From: FEN-1099 sp964511015
GTDB taxonomy: Bacteria > Lernaellota > Lernaellaia > Lernaellales > Lernaellaceae
DNA: 25,425 nucleotides
Assembly: GCA_964511015.1 (NCBI GenBank)
Contig: CAZEDX010000064.1
Span: forward strand, 1 to 25,425
Direction: 5' to 3'
A program made the translations under genes and the position numbers. This document shows, piece after piece, positions 23,064 to 25,425 of the stretch. A model generated the notes under the pieces. It saw nothing but the letters and a program-made list of their open reading frames with translations. It ran no database searches and was not told the DNA's origin. Every line of letters begins with the position of its first letter. Position 1 is the stretch's first letter.

Positions 23064-24212
23064 TCACCGCTGCCGGAGCGCCTCGGCCAGTTTCTCTTCC
23101 CAGAATTCCGGCGAGCGGAAACCGACGATCTTTTCGCCGTTGACGAAGAAGGTGGGGGTGCCTTCCACGCCGCGCCCCAGCCCTTCGCTGATATCGGCCC
23201 GCAGGTCCGCCGCAATCGCCGGGTCGGCCAGGCAGCGGCGGAGCTCGCCACGGTCCAGCCCGACCTCGCCGGCCAGGCTCATCATGGTTGCTTCGTCGAG
23301 CGATTCGCGGTGGTTGAACAGTTGCTCGCCCAGCGGCCAGAACTTTCCTTGCCGCGCGGCGCACCGCGCCACCCTTGCCGCGGCGCAGGCCTGCGGGTGA
23401 AACGGCCGTTTGATGAGCGGGTTGCACGCCTGGTCCATCGGGAAATCGCGGTGGCGCAGGAAGATCTCGTCCGGATGGCGCGCCATCGCTTCCAGCAACG
23501 CCCGGCTGGCCCGGCCGCAGAAGGGACATTGATAGTCGGTGAATACCTCGATCTGCAGCGGCGCATCGGGCCGGCCGATGGTCATGCCCGCGCTGCGCAG
23601 CCCGCGCCAGGAATGAACGCCGCCGCCGCCCAGGTCGGTGAAGAAACGCGGCGCCCAGAAGAACTGCGACAGCGCCAAAACCGCGACGGCCAGCAATAAG
23701 CCGCGCGCCGGTCCAGGCGACCGGAGCAGCGCAACGATCTCGCGCGGCCCGGCCGCGAGCAATTCGCCAAGCCGGCCGCGGTGGGCGATCAGCAGCGTCA
23801 CGAACGCCGTCAAGTTGCAGGTGTGCACCAGCAGGCATACGACACAGACCGAGTCGATCACCACCAGCGAAAGGTAGCCGAGCACCGCGATCACCGGCAG
23901 CGACGCCGCCGTCATCCAGAACAGGTAGGACGGCCAGGTTTCGGAGCGGCGGCCAAGCAACAGCAAACCGAGCGCGACCACGAAAAACTCGATGCCGTAC
24001 AGCGCGATGGGAATGCCCAGCACGAGCGAGTACTTGCTGCTGGCCACCTCCACGCAGTCGAAGCGCGCGCCGAAGGAGCAGAAGCTGTCCACCGCTTCGC
24101 CGCCGGACCGCATGATGCGCAGATCGAGTTGGGTGAGATACACGCTGCCGGCGAGGCCGATCAAAACCAACACCAGAATCAGCCGGAAAAGTCGTGGCGA
24201 GGAATCGGACAT
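23064..24212 (-). CDS. VKOR-DsbA fusion, disulfide bond formation protein
   Basis: The 382-residue fusion makes and re-oxidises disulfides in one protein. Residues ~8-150 form a VKOR-type four- or five-helix membrane domain with the loop cysteines C45 and C53 (FCSFGARFDC), the SKYS segment and the quinone-side CVVC (C123, C126), plus C132. After another membrane helix (~171-187) comes a periplasmic thioredoxin domain with CPFC (C229, C232), the cis-proline loop EGTPTFFVNG and a DsbA-like helical insert. Known fusions pass electrons from substrate to the thioredoxin cysteines, to the VKOR loop, to CxxC and then to quinone. All required cysteines are present. The ATG at 24212 gives the normal N-terminus. 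The gene converges with the sulfatase-like pair and lies downstream of a cysteine-rich secreted protein on the same strand. Confidence 0.93.
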   Translation of the reverse strand: MSDSSPRLFRLILVLVLIGLAGSVYLTQLDLRIMRSGGEAVDSFCSFGARFDCVEVASSKYSLVLGIPIALYGIEFFVVALGLLLLGRRSETWPSYLFWMTAASLPVIAVLGYLSLVVIDSVCVVCLLVHTCNLTAFVTLLIAHRGRLGELLAAGPREIVALLRSPGPARGLLLAVAVLALSQFFWAPRFFTDLGGGGVHSWRGLRSAGMTIGRPDAPLQIEVFTDYQCPFCGRASRALLEAMARHPDEIFLRHRDFPMDQACNPLIKRPFHPQACAAARVARCAARQGKFWPLGEQLFNHRESLDEATMMSLAGEVGLDRGELRRCLADPAIAADLRADISEGLGRGVEGTPTFFVNGEKIVGFRSPEFWEEKLAEALRQR

Positions 24213-24307
24213 GGCTATCCCGCATGCCGTTGTCGCATCAATTCTTAGAATCCGCGAATGGAAAGGCGTTCAAAGGCGGGGTGCAATAATTCGTGGATGG
24301 CATTCGG

Positions 24308-24352
24308 GGCCTCTCGACTTCGCTCGGGACAGGCTCCGTGAAGGCTCTGTGA
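24308..24352. repeat. possible dispersed intergenic repeat in the 24213-24423 gap
   Basis: The gap between the propeller-like and VKOR genes holds GGCCTCTCGACTTCGCTCGG followed by GACAGGCTC. This resembles a short motif (CTTCGACTTCGCTCAGGACAGGC type) that I know as a common intergenic repeat in several uncultured and deltaproteobacterial genomes. It is followed by an 11-base direct repeat (AGGCTCCGTGA at 24331, AGGCTCTGTGA at 24342). Only one copy lies in this window, so repetition cannot be shown here. No gene or clear terminator is visible in the rest of the gap. Confidence 0.3.
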
Positions 24353-24423
24353 AAGAAGCGCCATTCCAAGTGTTTTTGCCGCGCTCGACTACGACCCCGC
24401 CCGAATTTGCCCGCGTCGAAGCC

Positions 24424-25425
24424 TCAGCAGCCGCAGCCGGTATCGTCTTCTTCCCGCAGGTTGAATGAGCCGATGACATAGATGTTGCCGTCGGCGTCCA
24501 CCTCGGCGTCGGCGGCTTGGGTGCCTTCGCGCGGGTCGCAGTACGTCTGTTCCCGCAGCACGTTGCCGGAAGGATCGAGCTTCACGGTGTAGAAGAAATC
24601 CGTAGTCTCTTCGCAACCGTACCAACACTTGGTGGTTGAGGCGCCGCTAACGATCACCTCATTTCTGCCATTAACAAACAGTCCGTTCACCATCATTGGC
24701 TTACGAGTGTAGTTGTTTCGCCAATCCACTTCCCTGTCTAAACGAATCTTGACGACCGAACTACCCGGCCTGTATTGATCACCGCAGCCGACACAAGTCG
24801 CCAAGATTAGATTACCTTCAACATCCAATGCGGAATCCTCGACTTGTTCGGTCGAAAGGTCCGCTTCCCATATTTGCTCGCCATCGCTGTCGAATCTGAC
24901 TATTCCTCCTCGGATGCCCGCCACATCGTATTGGTACTGTGACCAAGAAGCGTAGACCCCACCATCGGGGACCGGCTGCAAAGCGCCCATTCCGGTGTCC
25001 GTTTCGATCGACCAGCGTTGTTCCAGTGAAGAGTCATACGCGGTAAAAGTACTCGGGCCGAATCCTGAGTCCTCCAACACCGTTGTACTCAGATAGACAT
25101 CCTGAGACGGACCGATCATGACCCCGACCAACATGGAATCGAGATCACAGTCAATTTCGCCGCGGATATTCCCGCTGGCGTCGTATGACAATAACGAATC
25201 CAAGATTCCTCGACCGTCGACGTAGCGATGCAAAGCGGCGAACACACCTTCGTCGGCCTCGAACAAGGAGATCGAATCGAGTTCGCCGAGTTCGACCTCC
25301 CACAACAGGTAGCCGCCGGACGAGATCGCACCTAAGCAAGAATCTCCGCACAGATAGTAGATCACTCTTATCCAAAACGACTCTTTAAAATAGTTGACCT
25401 CTGGACAGGATGTACATACATCCTG
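24424..25425 (-). CDS. cysteine-rich beta-propeller-like protein, partial (5' end outside window)
   Basis: The frame is open from the window edge to the stop at 24424, giving at least 333 residues; the GTG at 25365 is an internal codon, since the frame continues upstream (QDVCTSCPEVNYF...) without a stop. Repeating units such as LLSYDASGNI, FTAYDSSLEQRWSIE, IVRFDSDGEQIWEADL, ALDVEGNLILA, VKLDPSGNVL and AEVDADGNIYVIGSF are propeller blades of the PQQ/SBBP-like kind. Twelve cysteines occur, mostly as close pairs (CTSC, CGDSC, CVGC, CWYGC, CGC), suggesting disulfides or metal sites in loops. It probably has a signal peptide in the missing part. Base composition is visibly less GC-rich than in neighbouring genes, which may mean recent acquisition. 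Function unknown. Confidence 0.8.
   Translation of the reverse strand, partial: QDVCTSCPEVNYFKESFWIRVIYYLCGDSCLGAISSGGYLLWEVELGELDSISLFEADEGVFAALHRYVDGRGILDSLLSYDASGNIRGEIDCDLDSMLVGVMIGPSQDVYLSTTVLEDSGFGPSTFTAYDSSLEQRWSIETDTGMGALQPVPDGGVYASWSQYQYDVAGIRGGIVRFDSDGEQIWEADLSTEQVEDSALDVEGNLILATCVGCGDQYRPGSSVVKIRLDREVDWRNNYTRKPMMVNGLFVNGRNEVIVSGASTTKCWYGCEETTDFFYTVKLDPSGNVLREQTYCDPREGTQAADAEVDADGNIYVIGSFNLREEDDTGCGC

Noticed and set aside
22687..24225. 512-codon minus-strand frame across the second sulfatase-like gene and the VKOR gene
   Set aside because: It is out of frame with the VKOR-DsbA motifs and antisense to the sulfatase-like gene.
25406..25425. Perfect inverted repeat at the window end (9-base arms, 2-base centre)
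   Set aside because: It lies inside the coding frame of the partial propeller-like gene and has no T-run; a coding coincidence is the simpler reading.

Overview
The window is a GC-rich stretch of bacterial chromosome from a Gram-negative, probably free-living organism. The Gram-negative reading rests on five proteins with lipobox signal peptides, an outer-membrane-type beta-barrel protein, a periplasmic disulfide enzyme and large periplasm-facing membrane proteins. Several families here (DUF6125-like, DUF1573 lipoprotein, threonine-type 'sulfatases' ending in a conserved ELGYLQ tail, lipocyte-style glycan genes) are commonest in Deltaproteobacteria/Myxococcota and related uncultured lineages. 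That placement is inference; no rRNA or marker gene is present to settle it. I see no tRNA, rRNA, CRISPR array, IS element or prophage gene.

Layout. (1) 1-610, plus strand: the end of a zinc-ribbon gene and two possible small membrane ORFs. (2) 661-7736, minus strand: a six-gene run (PLDc_N/TPR membrane protein, GT4 glycosyltransferase, GT2 glycosyltransferase, B12-type radical SAM protein, GT-C-like membrane protein, proC). Two ATGA stop/start overlaps and short gaps point to an envelope-glycan or lipid-modification operon. (3) 7800-11799, plus strand: two paralogous lipoproteins built only from tandem repeats of one ~95-residue domain (5 and 6 copies) that I do not recognise, each followed by a clear terminator. 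(4) 11846-16377, plus strand: an ABC-F ATPase, a small DUF6504-like protein and a second GT-C-like membrane protein. (5) 16394-17363, minus strand: a PPC/DUF296 protein and a DUF6125-like cysteine-rich protein. (6) 17529-18495, plus strand: a DUF1573 lipoprotein with its own promoter and terminator. (7) 18527-19996, minus strand: a membrane-anchored zinc ribbon, an unrecognised 99-residue protein and an outer-membrane beta-barrel protein. (8) 20108-23010, plus strand: two tandem paralogous lipoproteins of the sulfatase/alkaline-phosphatase superfamily with Thr in place of the formylglycine cysteine. (9) 23064-25425, minus strand: a VKOR-DsbA fusion and the 3' part of a cysteine-rich propeller-like secreted protein that runs off the window edge.

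The theme is the cell envelope: glycan assembly, lipoproteins, periplasmic phospho/sulfo-transfer or hydrolysis, and disulfide formation. The most novel item is the repeat-lipoprotein pair at 7900-11743. Three repeats of the first gene are still exactly 330 bp long and very similar in DNA sequence, so the array is young, whereas the copies in the second gene are old and divergent.
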